A DNA stretch of 18,609 nt from the NCBI GenBank assembly GCA_023807065.1, contig JAJJLU010004103.1, positions 1 to 18,609 of the forward strand, written 5' to 3'. Under the pieces are notes generated by a model. It had not been told where the DNA came from. It did not search any database and was given only the letters and a program-made list of their open reading frames with translations. The DNA is from Isotricha intestinalis. Lineage: Eukaryota > Ciliophora > Litostomatea > Vestibuliferida > Isotrichidae. Within the stretch, counting starts at the first letter, position 1, and each line of letters begins with the position of its first letter. Below are positions 8,246 through 18,021 of this stretch, in pieces. The translations under genes were made by a program, and so were the position numbers.

Positions 8246-9971
8246 TTTACAATTATTTATTTTTTATTTCAAATTGATTAAATGAATTTTTAAATAAATT
8301 CTAATAAATAAAAAGGAATATATATATTTATAAATCATTATTAAAATCATATAAGTAAAAATAATAAATCTGATTTTTATAAATATTGTTTTAAAATATC
8401 TAAAGAATAGAAATATTAAATAGCAATTAAGGAAATTCTCAAAATTAATAAGAAGTTTAGAAGTAATTATTTAATGTAAATAATTTTTATTGGTTTTTAA
8501 ATTTTCGTTTTTGAGGTTTTAAGTAAAATAAATTTTGATAAAGAAATTATTTGAACTCCAGATTCCAAAAAAAATAAATAAATTCTTCTATTGTAAATAA
8601 TCCATGAGTCTTCATAAAGAAGATTTGAAGCATAAAACCCCAATATTTGCTTCATCTCTTCCAACATAAAAAAATTAAAATAATAATATAATTATAGAGA
8701 TATCTAAACAAAATGGTAATTATTAATAAAATAAAAAACTAATTGAAAAAATTGGGATAAAATTTTATTAAAATCGCAAATTATTCATTATATATTATAA
8801 AGAGATAAAAGATTACAATAAATTCAAATAAAAAAAACAAAAAAAAACAATAATATATTAATAAAAGAAATCCATAAATAAAGGATTATTTTTTATCTTA
8901 TAATGGAATTATATTATTGTTATTAAGAAGATTATATCAAGAATAAATAATTTATCAATAAAACAAAGTAAAAACAATAAAAAAGAGAGATAATATAATA
9001 GAAAATAAAATTAGATTTTAATTATAAAATTTATATTAGATTATAATAAAACTAAATAATTCCATCAAACTATCAATAATTCGGAATTAAAAGAAAATTT
9101 ATAAGAAATTTTAATCATTTAAAAAATTAATCAAATTAAATAATTTTATTTCTTGGTATTTTTTTTTTATTGAATTAAATAAAAATTAAAAATTACATAA
9201 GAGAAATCCAAAAAACAGCATAAAAATAAATTTATTTGAAAAAGCTTAAGGGTAATATTTTTATGATGAATTTTTTAAATGATAAACTATAAAAATTCAG
9301 TGTGTATTTATTTTAAGATAGAATTCTTATTCTTTGTTTTTTCTTTAAATGATAAAATAATATCATTTCTTAATATATATTCATAAAAGTTCTATTTAAC
9401 TGAAATATCATAATTAAACATATTTTCTTCATATTAAACCTCATTAGCCACCCCAATCTATAAAAAATGGATTAATTTTTTAAAAATCTTTTTAAACTAA
9501 AAATTATGTTTTTTATTTAATATTTTGAATTGACTAAAAAAATGGTTTTAATTCAAAAATTCCTAAATAAAAAATAATTTTGATTATAAAAAAGAAAATG
9601 TTAAAAAACTATATAAGTTATTTATCAATTAATTAAAAAATAATTTATTTATAAACAATAAGGAATAGAACAAATATTTAATGATTGAGAGATATAAGAT
9701 AAACATGATTTATAATAATAAAATAATGAAAAAATAAAAAATTTCTATATGAAACTAAAATATTCAAAACTTAATTCTTCAAAAATTAAAATTCAAATTT
9801 AAGAGAATGATTCGATAAACTATGTATAAAATGAAATAATAAATAAAGGGACTTTTTTATTGAATAACTTCTCTTTTATTGATTGTGATTCTATCTTTCA
9901 AAATATATTTCTTTAATTTTAAATCTAAAACATAAAATTATTTTAATTCTATTTTAGAAAATAATTTTAAA
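8246..9971. other. 1.7-kb A+T-rich divergent intergenic region
   Basis: This spacer separates the divergent DnaJ and ABCC genes and should contain the ABCC promoter, which I cannot locate. It holds only weak coding traces. On the minus strand, 8612-8670 reads FYVGRDEANIGVLCFKSSL and 8547-8650, in another frame, contains THGLFTIEEFIYFFWNLEF. On the plus strand, 9252-9470 stays in one frame with scattered stops (for example NIFMMNFLNDKL, then KFSVYLF), and 9570-9710 reads as Lys/Asn-rich text broken by TAA and TAG. These may be old gene remains or chance. No RNA gene or mobile element is seen. Confidence 0.35.
8547..8670 (-). pseudogene. Short minus-strand coding scrap
   Basis: Two frames overlap: one gives FYVGRDEANIGVLCFKSSL (ending at 8612), the other gives 33 open codons containing THGLFTIEEF and FFWNLEF (ending at 8547). 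The pattern suits one former reading frame with a frameshift near 8620-8650. It is too short to assign a family and may be chance. Confidence 0.2.
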
Positions 9972-12900
9972 ATGGAAGAAAAAAATCAATTAAACACAAA
10001 TAATATAAATATTCAAAATGATAAAGAAAAAGAAGCTTTAGATAAATATGGATTTATAAACAAACAAGACCCATATTCAAGTTCAGGTCAAATCAAAAGG
10101 ATATTAGTACTTTGGGCAATAAAAATAGTAAAATTATCAAATTTAATTTCTTTAAAATCTGAATATTTAGGAAATTTACCATACAAATATAAAAGTGAAA
10201 ATTATATAAATGATTTAAAAGAAAAATGGTTTAATCAAAATTACAAAAATAAAACTTTTCATCCTTTATTATTAGCTTCAATTTCATGTAATAAATTATT
10301 AACTTTTTATGTATTTTTAACAGTTTTTCTTCGTTCAATAATGGAAGCAATTCGTCTTTCTTTATATAAAGAATTTATGAATAGATTTTCAAAAAATCCA
10401 AAAGAAGATAATTTATATAAATATTTAAATCAAAGTCAAATTGCTTTTTTATTCATTTTTTTTAGAATTATTGCTGTTTTAATTTGGAGAAAATCTTTAG
10501 AATTTCAATGTCTTCTAGGTTATAAAATTTCTAATCAATTTCAATGTTTAATTTTTGAAAAATTACTTAAAATTTCTCCTTCCTCTATGAATGAAAGAAT
10601 TGATACTGGACAAGTAATAAATTATATACAAACTGATTCTGAAAAATTAGTTAATTTATTATATAATTTCCCTGAATTATTATGTATTCCTGTTCAAATT
10701 TTTGTTTATTCCTATATGTTAATTAATATTTTAGGTTTTATTTTCTTTGTTGGTGCTTTTGTTTTAATTATTTTTATTTCTTTTAACTTTGTTTTCCAAG
10801 GGAAACTTAAAAAAGTTATTTCAGAAAATATGACTTTAAAAGATAAAAGAATGAAAATAACTACTGAAACTTTTAATAATATTAAAATATTAAAATTATA
10901 TTCATGGGAAGATGAATTTAAAAATAAAATAAATATATCGAGAGAAAACGAGTTAAAAAATTTAGAAAAAAGATTTAAATTATCTAATTTAAATAATTCG
11001 ATTCAATGGACTGGACCAGTAATTACTTCACTATTAAGTATAGGTTTATATAAACATTTTAAAGGAAATTTTAGAATTGAAGAAATATTGACTGCTTTAA
11101 CATTATTCAATAAATTACAACATCCTTTAAGAATATTTCCAGACATTATAATTAATGTTTATTCAACTATTGTTTCAATGAAAAGAATAGAAAACTATTT
11201 AAATCAAGATGAAATAAATGAAGATAATTTAATTATTAATGATCATGAATGTATTGATAACAACATTAGAATTAAAATTACTGATGGAAATTTTAGTTGG
11301 GGTATTCCTGCATTAAATGAAAAGGAAGATAATCAAATAAAAATCTCTTCAATTAAAGCAATCAAAAAAAATATAAAAAAAAATGAAAATTATCAAAAAT
11401 TAAATAACACTTCAAATTCAACAGAAGATGAAATAATAGAAGAAAGAAATAAAGAAGAAAATAAGATAATTAATCCATTAATACCAATATTAAAAAACAT
11501 AAATTTAGAAATCAAAAATGGTGAATTTATATGTTTAATAGGAGATGTAGGTTCAGGTAAATCATCTCTTCTTCAATCTATATTAAATAATTTAATTCCA
11601 TTATCAAATAATTCAAAAATATATTTAAACGGTTCAATTGCGTATATATCTCAAATACCTTTTATTTCAAACTCAACAGTTAAAAATAATATATTATTCT
11701 TTAATGAATATAATGAAGAAAAATATAATAAAATTATAGAAATAAGTTGTTTAAAACCTGATTTAGAAATTTTAGAAGGAGGGGATTTAACAGAAATTGG
11801 AGAAAAAGGAGTAAATTTAAGTGGTGGTCAAAAAGCAAGAATTAATATTGCTAGAGCTTTATATTCTGATAGAGATATATATATTTTTGATGATCCTATT
11901 TCTTCTTTAGATTCTCATGTTGGATTAAATATTATGAAAGATTGTATTTTAGATTATTTAAAAGGAAAAACTAGAATTATGGCAACTCATTCTTTACAAT
12001 ATTTATCTTATGCTGATAAAATTATTTATATGAATAATGGAGAAATTTTTTGGATGGGGACATATAATGAAATTAAAAATCAAGACTTTTTTAATGAATT
12101 TTATCAAAAAATCTCTGATAAAATAAAAAAGAAAGAAGATAATGAAGAAAATAAAAAAATAGAAAAGAAAAAAAATGAAATTAAAGTAATTAATAAAGGT
12201 ATAATTAAAAGAATAACAAAAGATGAAAAAATGGAAAAAGATTCTATAAAAGTATCTTTATTACATTCATTTATTATTTATATGGGAGGTTATAAAATTC
12301 CAATAGTAATGTTAATATTCCTTTCATCAATGTCAATATTTAAAATTTCAAGTGATATATTTTTAGGTTATTGGTCAAACAATCAAAATAACAATAAAAA
12401 AAATTATTATATGATATATTCATTTTTATGTATTGGTTCATGTATATTTAATTATTGTTTGCTTAATTTAACAACAAAAGCTTCAATAAAAGAATCTAAT
12501 ACAATTCATTCATTGATGATAGATAGTTTGATTGAAGCTCCAATATCTTCTTTTCATGAAACAATTCCAAAAGGTCAAATTTTCAATAGATTATCAAAAG
12601 ATATTGAAAGTATAGATAATAATGCATTAAATGAATTAAATTCCATGTTATCATGTATTATAAATTTTATATCTTCATTAATATTATGTTCATATTTTCA
12701 ACCTTATTGTTTAATTTTTTGTCCTTTTTTAGCTCTTTTTGGTTATATTTGGTCAAAATATACAATAAAATGTATGAGAGAGTTATATAGGATTGAAGGA
12801 ATTACTCGCTCTCCTATTTTAAATATTACTAATGAAGTAATACCAGGTTCTATTGTTATTAGAGCTTTCAAAGCTGAAAAAAAGTATTTAAAGAAATTTT

Positions 12901-13961
12901 ATGAATGTATTGATGAACATTTTAAAGTTAGAATAATTTTAAATGGAATTTTTAATTTATATGATATTTGTCTTGATTCAATTACTACAAGTTTTATTAT
13001 ATTCTTAGTTATTTTTTGTGTCATGTATCAAGATTATTTTGAACCTGCTCAAATTGGTTTAATTATTAATTATTATGAACTCATTCATGGAAGTATTTTT
13101 TTGGGACTTCATACTTTAAAAAATTTTCAAAATACATTAATAGATTTTGAAAGATGCAGTGATTTCACAAAATGCCCTAAAGAAAGGGAAAAAGAAACTC
13201 AATTAGATATAGAATTAAACAACTGGCCTTCAGCAGGTAAAATAACATTTGAAAATTTTTCTGTTAAATATAGAGAAGATACAGAATTAGTTTTAAAAAA
13301 CTTAAATTTTACAATAAATCCAAATGAAAAAATAGGAATTGTAGGAAGAACAGGAAGTGGAAAAAGTACAATAGTATTATGTTTATTTAGATTATTAGAG
13401 CCAACACAAGGTAAAATTTTAATAGATGATATAAATATAAATGAATTAGGATTAAATAAACTAAGAAAAAATTTGACAATAATACCTCAAGATCCATCTT
13501 TAATGGAAGGAACATTAAAATATAATATTGATCCATTAAATATAATAAGTGAAAATAATATAATTAATATTATGAAAAAAATTGATTTTGATTATATTAT
13601 TAATAGAAACCCTAAAGGTTTATATCAAGAAATTTTAGAAGGTGGAAATAATTTAAGTGTAGGAGAAAAACAATTAATATGTATTACAAGAGCAATTTTA
13701 AGAAAAAGTAAAATCATTATAATGGATGAAGCTACTGCCAGTATTGATTATAAAACAGAAGAAATTATTCAAAATGCTATTAATGAAATTTTAATTGGAA
13801 GTACTATTATTACTATTGCTCATAGAATTAAAACAATTTTAAATTATGATAGAATTCTTGTTTTGGAAAATGGAGAAATAGTTGATTTCGATACTCCTAA
13901 AAATTTAATTGAAAAGAAAAATGGAGTTTTTTATGATTTATATCAAAAATCAACACTATAA
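9972..13961 (+). CDS. ABCC (MRP-type) multidrug/conjugate transporter
   Basis: The 1329-residue product is a complete short-form ABCC transporter, like MRP4, with no extra N-terminal TMD0. The order is TMD1 (about 105-400), NBD1 (about 433-715), TMD2 (about 765-1060) and NBD2 (about 1090-1325). NBD1 has A-loop FSW (441-443), Walker A GDVGSGKSS (524-532), signature LSGGQ (616-620), Walker B ending FDD (639-641) and H-loop His673. NBD2 has Walker A GRTGSGKST (1125-1133), signature LSVGE (1228-1232), Walker B IIIMDE with catalytic Glu1253, and H-loop His1284. Asp641 replaces the catalytic Glu in NBD1, the usual ABCC asymmetry, so ATP hydrolysis should occur mainly at the site using Glu1253. A Lys/Asn/Glu-rich insertion (about 447-503) lies between the NBD1 A-loop and Walker A. 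Family members export organic anions, glutathione conjugates or drugs; the substrate here cannot be read. The gene uses the first ATG and ends in TAA. It is convergent with the zinc-finger gene, 427 bp apart. Confidence 0.96.
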   Translation: MEEKNQLNTNNINIQNDKEKEALDKYGFINKQDPYSSSGQIKRILVLWAIKIVKLSNLISLKSEYLGNLPYKYKSENYINDLKEKWFNQNYKNKTFHPLLLASISCNKLLTFYVFLTVFLRSIMEAIRLSLYKEFMNRFSKNPKEDNLYKYLNQSQIAFLFIFFRIIAVLIWRKSLEFQCLLGYKISNQFQCLIFEKLLKISPSSMNERIDTGQVINYIQTDSEKLVNLLYNFPELLCIPVQIFVYSYMLINILGFIFFVGAFVLIIFISFNFVFQGKLKKVISENMTLKDKRMKITTETFNNIKILKLYSWEDEFKNKINISRENELKNLEKRFKLSNLNNSIQWTGPVITSLLSIGLYKHFKGNFRIEEILTALTLFNKLQHPLRIFPDIIINVYSTIVSMKRIENYLNQDEINEDNLIINDHECIDNNIRIKITDGNFSWGIPALNEKEDNQIKISSIKAIKKNIKKNENYQKLNNTSNSTEDEIIEERNKEENKIINPLIPILKNINLEIKNGEFICLIGDVGSGKSSLLQSILNNLIPLSNNSKIYLNGSIAYISQIPFISNSTVKNNILFFNEYNEEKYNKIIEISCLKPDLEILEGGDLTEIGEKGVNLSGGQKARINIARALYSDRDIYIFDDPISSLDSHVGLNIMKDCILDYLKGKTRIMATHSLQYLSYADKIIYMNNGEIFWMGTYNEIKNQDFFNEFYQKISDKIKKKEDNEENKKIEKKKNEIKVINKGIIKRITKDEKMEKDSIKVSLLHSFIIYMGGYKIPIVMLIFLSSMSIFKISSDIFLGYWSNNQNNNKKNYYMIYSFLCIGSCIFNYCLLNLTTKASIKESNTIHSLMIDSLIEAPISSFHETIPKGQIFNRLSKDIESIDNNALNELNSMLSCIINFISSLILCSYFQPYCLIFCPFLALFGYIWSKYTIKCMRELYRIEGITRSPILNITNEVIPGSIVIRAFKAEKKYLKKFYECIDEHFKVRIILNGIFNLYDICLDSITTSFIIFLVIFCVMYQDYFEPAQIGLIINYYELIHGSIFLGLHTLKNFQNTLIDFERCSDFTKCPKEREKETQLDIELNNWPSAGKITFENFSVKYREDTELVLKNLNFTINPNEKIGIVGRTGSGKSTIVLCLFRLLEPTQGKILIDDININELGLNKLRKNLTIIPQDPSLMEGTLKYNIDPLNIISENNIINIMKKIDFDYIINRNPKGLYQEILEGGNNLSVGEKQLICITRAILRKSKIIIMDEATASIDYKTEEIIQNAINEILIGSTIITIAHRIKTILNYDRILVLENGEIVDFDTPKNLIEKKNGVFYDLYQKSTL

Positions 13962-14388
13962 TATTTTAATATTCATTTAAATAGTAAAAGAATAATAATT
14001 GTATGAAATATTAAAATGATAAAGGAAAATTAAAATATCTCAAAATTTTTTTTATTGAAAATTTCACAATTTAATTTGTGTTAGAATATTAATTTAATAA
14101 ATAAAAATATTTGAAAATTTCTCAAATATTAATAATTCATTTATTTATTTATTTGAAACTAATTAAACAATAATATTATGTATTACTCTTCAATAATCAT
14201 TTTAATATGTTATTGCTTTTATTTCATATTAATAAACAATTTTTATACACTTTTCTTGGTTGTTATTTTTATTTTTATATTTTTTAATTCCTTATTTTCT
14301 TATTTTTTTAAAATTATATAAGTTAACAATTTCATAATTTTTGAAATAAGAATTATGATTTTATATTTAATAATTTTTATATTATATA
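13962..14388. other. Convergent 3' intergenic spacer
   Basis: This 427-bp spacer separates the 3' ends of the ABCC and zinc-finger genes. It should hold the polyadenylation sites of both, but AATAAA-like words are too common here to pick one. The only notable structure is the inverted repeat at 14096-14149. No coding potential is evident. Confidence 0.4.
14096..14149. repeat. Two-part inverted repeat between convergent genes
   Basis: AATATTTGA (14106-14114) pairs perfectly with TCAAATATT (14122-14130) across a 7-base loop. AATAAATAAA (14096-14105), adjoining the left arm, pairs with TTTATTTATT (14140-14149) after a 9-base bulge. The stem would be almost purely A-T. It could mark transcript ends or be chance at this composition. 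Confidence 0.35.
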
Positions 14389-15486
14389 TCATTTTTCTAT
14401 CAATGAAAGTTTAATTGCTTCTTGTATATTTTTTTCATCTATTGAATTTTGAATTGCACAATAATAATTATAATCATTATAATTATTATAATTTATATTA
14501 TTTAAATAAGCAAATTTATCTGCTGGTGGTCCATATTTCAATTCATGTAAATCATATTTTTTATATTCAATATTCTCAAAATCTTCCTCTTCAAAATAAA
14601 ATTTTTGTTTTTTCTTTTTTTTATTATTTTTTTTTTTCGTTAATTGACTATTATTTGTATTATTGTTTTCTATATTTTTCTTTTTTGAATTTTTTGTTTC
14701 TATATCTTTTTTTTTATCTGGTATATCATTAACATTTTTTTCTGGTACACTTTTAATATTTAATGTATTATTTTTTATGTTTTGATTGATTGAATTTTCA
14801 TTTTTTTCGTTTTTTAAATTAAGAACTACCTCTTCTTCATTATTAATGGGAAAATCTAAATCAATAAAATTATTTTGTTTTCCTTTTTTCTTTTTATTTT
14901 TATTTTTTTTTATAGGAGTAATAATATTTTCAAAATTTAAATCATTGTTATTTAACGAATTCATATAATTTAAATGTGCTTTTTTTTCCATTTTTTCAAT
15001 TTCTTTTATTTTCTTTTTGTTTTCTTTTTCAATTTTTTCATCGTTAATAACAATCTTTCTGTTTAATAAATCATCATCAGGAGATAAGCATCCAATTTTT
15101 TTATGATTAATTAAATCTTTCTTTTGTATTAATTGTTTACAATTATTACAAATTTCCGTTTTTGAACCACAAACATATTCATGTTCATTTAAATCTCTTA
15201 AAATAATTTCCATTTGACAAAATCGACATTCTAAACATTTTAAATCACATTCATTTAAATGAGATTTAAACTCTTCATTTGAAAATTTTTTATTACAAAA
15301 ATTACATATTTTGTCATTATGATATTCATTATTATGTTCTTCTATATCATCTACATTTACCGGCTTATTACATTTATCACATTTTTTAATATTTAGAAAA
15401 CACATTCTTTCATGAAGAATTAATTTATTTAATGGGATTTTTTCTTCACAATTTGAGCAAAATTTCACATCCTCATTCTCTGACAT
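14389..15486 (-). CDS. Five-finger TRAF-type zinc-finger protein with UIM
   Basis: The 365-residue product opens with five regularly spaced C-x2-C-x11-H-x3-4-C/H fingers: Cys10/13-His25-Cys29, Cys36/39-His51-His56, Cys61/64-His76-Cys80, Cys87/90-His102-Cys106 and Cys113/116-His128-Cys133. This resembles the TRAF-type arrays of XAF1 and TRAFD1 and has no RING domain. A long Lys/Asn/Glu-rich, probably disordered or partly coiled middle follows (about 145-300). The C-terminal DEKNIQEAIKLSLIEK (350-365) fits a ubiquitin-interacting motif, with Ala357 and Ser361 in the expected positions. I infer a cytosolic adaptor that binds ubiquitinated partners; the sequence gives no target. The start is the ATG directly before the first finger and the stop is TGA, the only one among the intact genes. 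It lies 559 bp from the divergent WD40 gene, so a shared regulatory region is possible. Confidence 0.92.
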   Translation of the reverse strand: MSENEDVKFCSNCEEKIPLNKLILHERMCFLNIKKCDKCNKPVNVDDIEEHNNEYHNDKICNFCNKKFSNEEFKSHLNECDLKCLECRFCQMEIILRDLNEHEYVCGSKTEICNNCKQLIQKKDLINHKKIGCLSPDDDLLNRKIVINDEKIEKENKKKIKEIEKMEKKAHLNYMNSLNNNDLNFENIITPIKKNKNKKKKGKQNNFIDLDFPINNEEEVVLNLKNEKNENSINQNIKNNTLNIKSVPEKNVNDIPDKKKDIETKNSKKKNIENNNTNNSQLTKKKNNKKKKKQKFYFEEEDFENIEYKKYDLHELKYGPPADKFAYLNNINYNNYNDYNYYCAIQNSIDEKNIQEAIKLSLIEK

Positions 15487-16045
15487 TTTTTGGGTTAATC
15501 AAGATTTTTATTTTTATTTTTAAACTTTTATTTCACAAACTAATATTATTCAATTGTTTTATATCAAATAAATAAGCACAAATTGTGCAAATAAATTTAT
15601 TTTAATGATAAAATATTATAGATGTAATTATATTATATTATTCTTATCCAATTTGAAAAAATTTAAAAAACAAATAATTAAAATAATAATATTTTTATTA
15701 TATATTTTATTTAAATAAATACTTATTTATTATAAAAAAAATTTGTAAAAATGTAAAATATTTTAATAGTTTTCCTCTTTCTAATACTTAATCAATTGTT
15801 TTCTTAATAAATAATATACATCTAAAAGTATTATTAGCTATTTTTATAAATCAAAATTAGTTATTATTTATTGTTTTGAAAATTTTGTTATTATCTTTTT
15901 TTAAGTAAAAAAAATAAAGAAATCTTTTTATTAAATATGATATGATAAAAAATAAAATTTGTTTTTAAGTTTAAATTATCAAAAAATATTCAAATGAATA
16001 AACATTTATTTTTAAATTACTTTTTTAATTATTAATTTTAATATT
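15487..16045. promoter_or_regulatory. Divergent promoter region of zinc-finger and WD40 genes
   Basis: This 559-bp A+T-rich interval lies between two genes transcribed away from each other and so must contain both start regions. I cannot point to a TATA-type element because such words are everywhere. A slightly G+C-richer ATAAGCACAAATTGTGCAAA at 15572-15591 contains the near-palindrome GCACAAATTGTGC, which is the only site that stands out. No coding sequence or RNA gene is seen. Confidence 0.3.
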
Positions 16046-17476
16046 ATGAATGAAGCACCAATTGCAAAAATTGAACAAACCACACAAAAAGGAACAAGCA
16101 ATTTTGAATATAAATTATTTTTAGATGAAAAACAATATAAAATCCATATTAATTTAATAGAAGAAAAAATTGAATTTATTTGTTTTGAAGAAGATAATAA
16201 TAAATTTCAATATCATAATATTTATACTAAAAATCAATTTCAACAATTACATAAATATTTTTTAGGAGGAGATATAGATGAAATTTATGATGGAATTATT
16301 GATTTTATTTCAAATTCAAGAATAGAAAAAAAAAATAATGAAGTTATATTAATAATACCAATTAGATATTTTGGAAAGACATCAGAAATTTCTTTAGAAT
16401 TAATTAAAAAAAATAGAGAATCATTACCAATCCAAAATAGAATTCAATTTTTAGAAAATACAATTGAAAAATTAATAGAAGAAAATAAAATATTAAAAGA
16501 GAGAATAATAAAACTTGAAAATAAAATAAATCAAAAAATTGTGACATATAAAGAGATTAAAAGTTTAAAAATTAACTCAGGAATTTGTTCTGTAATTCTA
16601 TTAAAAAATGGAAATATTGCAATAGGAACAAGAAATGGAGAATTAATTATTTATAATCCAATAAACTTAGAACAAATAATTAAAGTGAAAGCTCATTCTC
16701 AAGGAAATACTAGTATATATTCTCTTTTAGAATTAAGTGATAATACAATATTAACTTGTGGAGGAAACTTAACAATGAAACATTATAAATGGAATATAAA
16801 TGAAAAAAAATTAGAAGAAATACAAGAATTATATTGTAGAAATGATAGTTCATATATATGTAGAGTAATTGAATTATCAAATAAAAATTTGGTTTCTAGT
16901 GATAATAATCATATTTTATTTTGGGCAAAATCTTCAAATAATAAATATGAAATAATTAAAGATATAGCAGATTTTCAAGGAGTTATTCAACATTTATTTT
17001 TAATGAATGAAAAATATGTTATAGCACATAATAATAATGGAATATTAAGAATTTATAATCATGAAAATGATTATAATTTAGAAAAGCAAATAAATAATAT
17101 TTGTTCATATGCTTATATGCATCGTTTTTCAAAAATAAATAATGATTTATTTTGTTTAGGTGGAGATGAATTTATTTATATATTTTCAATATCAAAAATG
17201 GAATTAGTTTCTAGTTTTAAATTAGCAAATATGAAATTTTATAGTATTTTAACTTTATCAAATAATACAATATTAGGAGGAACAAATAATCATTTTATTC
17301 AGTTTAAAATAAATGAAAAAAATAAAATAAAAGAAATTTCAAGAAAAGAAAATGTTCATAATACTAAAATTTGGCAGATGGCAATTTTAAATAATAATGA
17401 TGAAGGAGAAAAAATAATTTCTGTTAGTGATGATTATTATATAAAAATATGGGAATTAAATTATTTTTTTTCTTAA
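16046..17476 (+). CDS. WD40-like beta-propeller protein with N-terminal domain and coiled coil
   Basis: The 476-residue product has three parts. Residues about 18-122 form a beta-rich domain I cannot name (YKLFLDEKQYKIHINLIEEK at 22-41, with a later VILIIPIRYFG strand). Residues about 129-165 form a Leu/Ile/Glu/Lys coiled coil suited to dimerisation. From about 170 to the end the sequence repeats the pattern of degenerate WD40 blades, about seven in all: strand, L-x-N-N-x-I or L-S-x-N-x-I turns, G-G, then a strand ending in Tyr, Phe or Trp. The last blade, ISVSDDYYIKIWEL (458-471), is the most canonical, and there is a blade-like H-x4-W pairing at His438/Trp443. WD40 propellers are protein-docking platforms; no partner can be read. 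The start is the first ATG and the stop is TAA. It is divergent from the zinc-finger gene, with decayed coding sequence downstream. Confidence 0.92.
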   Translation: MNEAPIAKIEQTTQKGTSNFEYKLFLDEKQYKIHINLIEEKIEFICFEEDNNKFQYHNIYTKNQFQQLHKYFLGGDIDEIYDGIIDFISNSRIEKKNNEVILIIPIRYFGKTSEISLELIKKNRESLPIQNRIQFLENTIEKLIEENKILKERIIKLENKINQKIVTYKEIKSLKINSGICSVILLKNGNIAIGTRNGELIIYNPINLEQIIKVKAHSQGNTSIYSLLELSDNTILTCGGNLTMKHYKWNINEKKLEEIQELYCRNDSSYICRVIELSNKNLVSSDNNHILFWAKSSNNKYEIIKDIADFQGVIQHLFLMNEKYVIAHNNNGILRIYNHENDYNLEKQINNICSYAYMHRFSKINNDLFCLGGDEFIYIFSISKMELVSSFKLANMKFYSILTLSNNTILGGTNNHFIQFKINEKNKIKEISRKENVHNTKIWQMAILNNNDEGEKIISVSDDYYIKIWELNYFFS

Positions 17477-17699
17477 ATTTAATATATTCAAATTAATTAT
17501 ACTTAAAAATTATTTAAAAAATTTTTTATTTTAATTACAATTAAACATTATTTATATTATTATTATTAATATAAATATCTTTTTTTTAAAAAAAATGTTT
17601 AATTCCTTTTTTAGTTGCAAAAAATAATCATAAGAATTTTTAAAAATTATCATAAGAAAATTAATAATAATATTCATCATTCTAATAATAATAATTTAA

Positions 17700-17968
17700 A
17701 AATTAAATTCAAATATATTTAATGATAATATAGTATTGAATTTAAATAATGAAAATATTAATTCTGTTAATAATATAAATATAAAAAATAGTACAATAAA
17801 TATAGGTAATAATCATAATATTTATTTTAAACACATTAATAATAAAAAAATGACATTTCTTCATTTAATGCATTATATAAATTAAATATTAGACAAAATT
17901 TACCTAATATAGAAAATGTAATTGAAATGAATAATAATTCAATTAAAATTATCAACTTTAATAAATGA
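17700..17968 (+). pseudogene. Asn-rich coding relic with frameshift at an A-run
   Basis: One frame is open from 17700 to 17882 (61 codons, Asn/Ile-rich, including NSTINIGNNHNIYFKHINNK). A second is open from 17846 to 17965 (40 codons, including DISSFNALYKLNIRQNLPN) and ends in TGA. They overlap exactly at the A-run at 17844-17850, so a one- or two-base length change there would join them into one frame of about 88 codons. No start ATG sits at the head. The family is not recognised. A sequencing error in the homopolymer could account for the break, but the missing start points to a remnant. Confidence 0.4.
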
Positions 17969-18021
17969 GAATATTAATACATATAAATAAAAAATATTAG
18001 TTTTAATTATAAAAAATTTAA

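Noticed and set aside
14415..14968. Two plus-strand open frames (105 and 60 codons) opposite the zinc-finger gene
   Set aside because: They are antisense readings of its Lys/Asn-rich region, giving Phe/Tyr/Leu-rich text. The minus-strand gene has clear fingers and a UIM.
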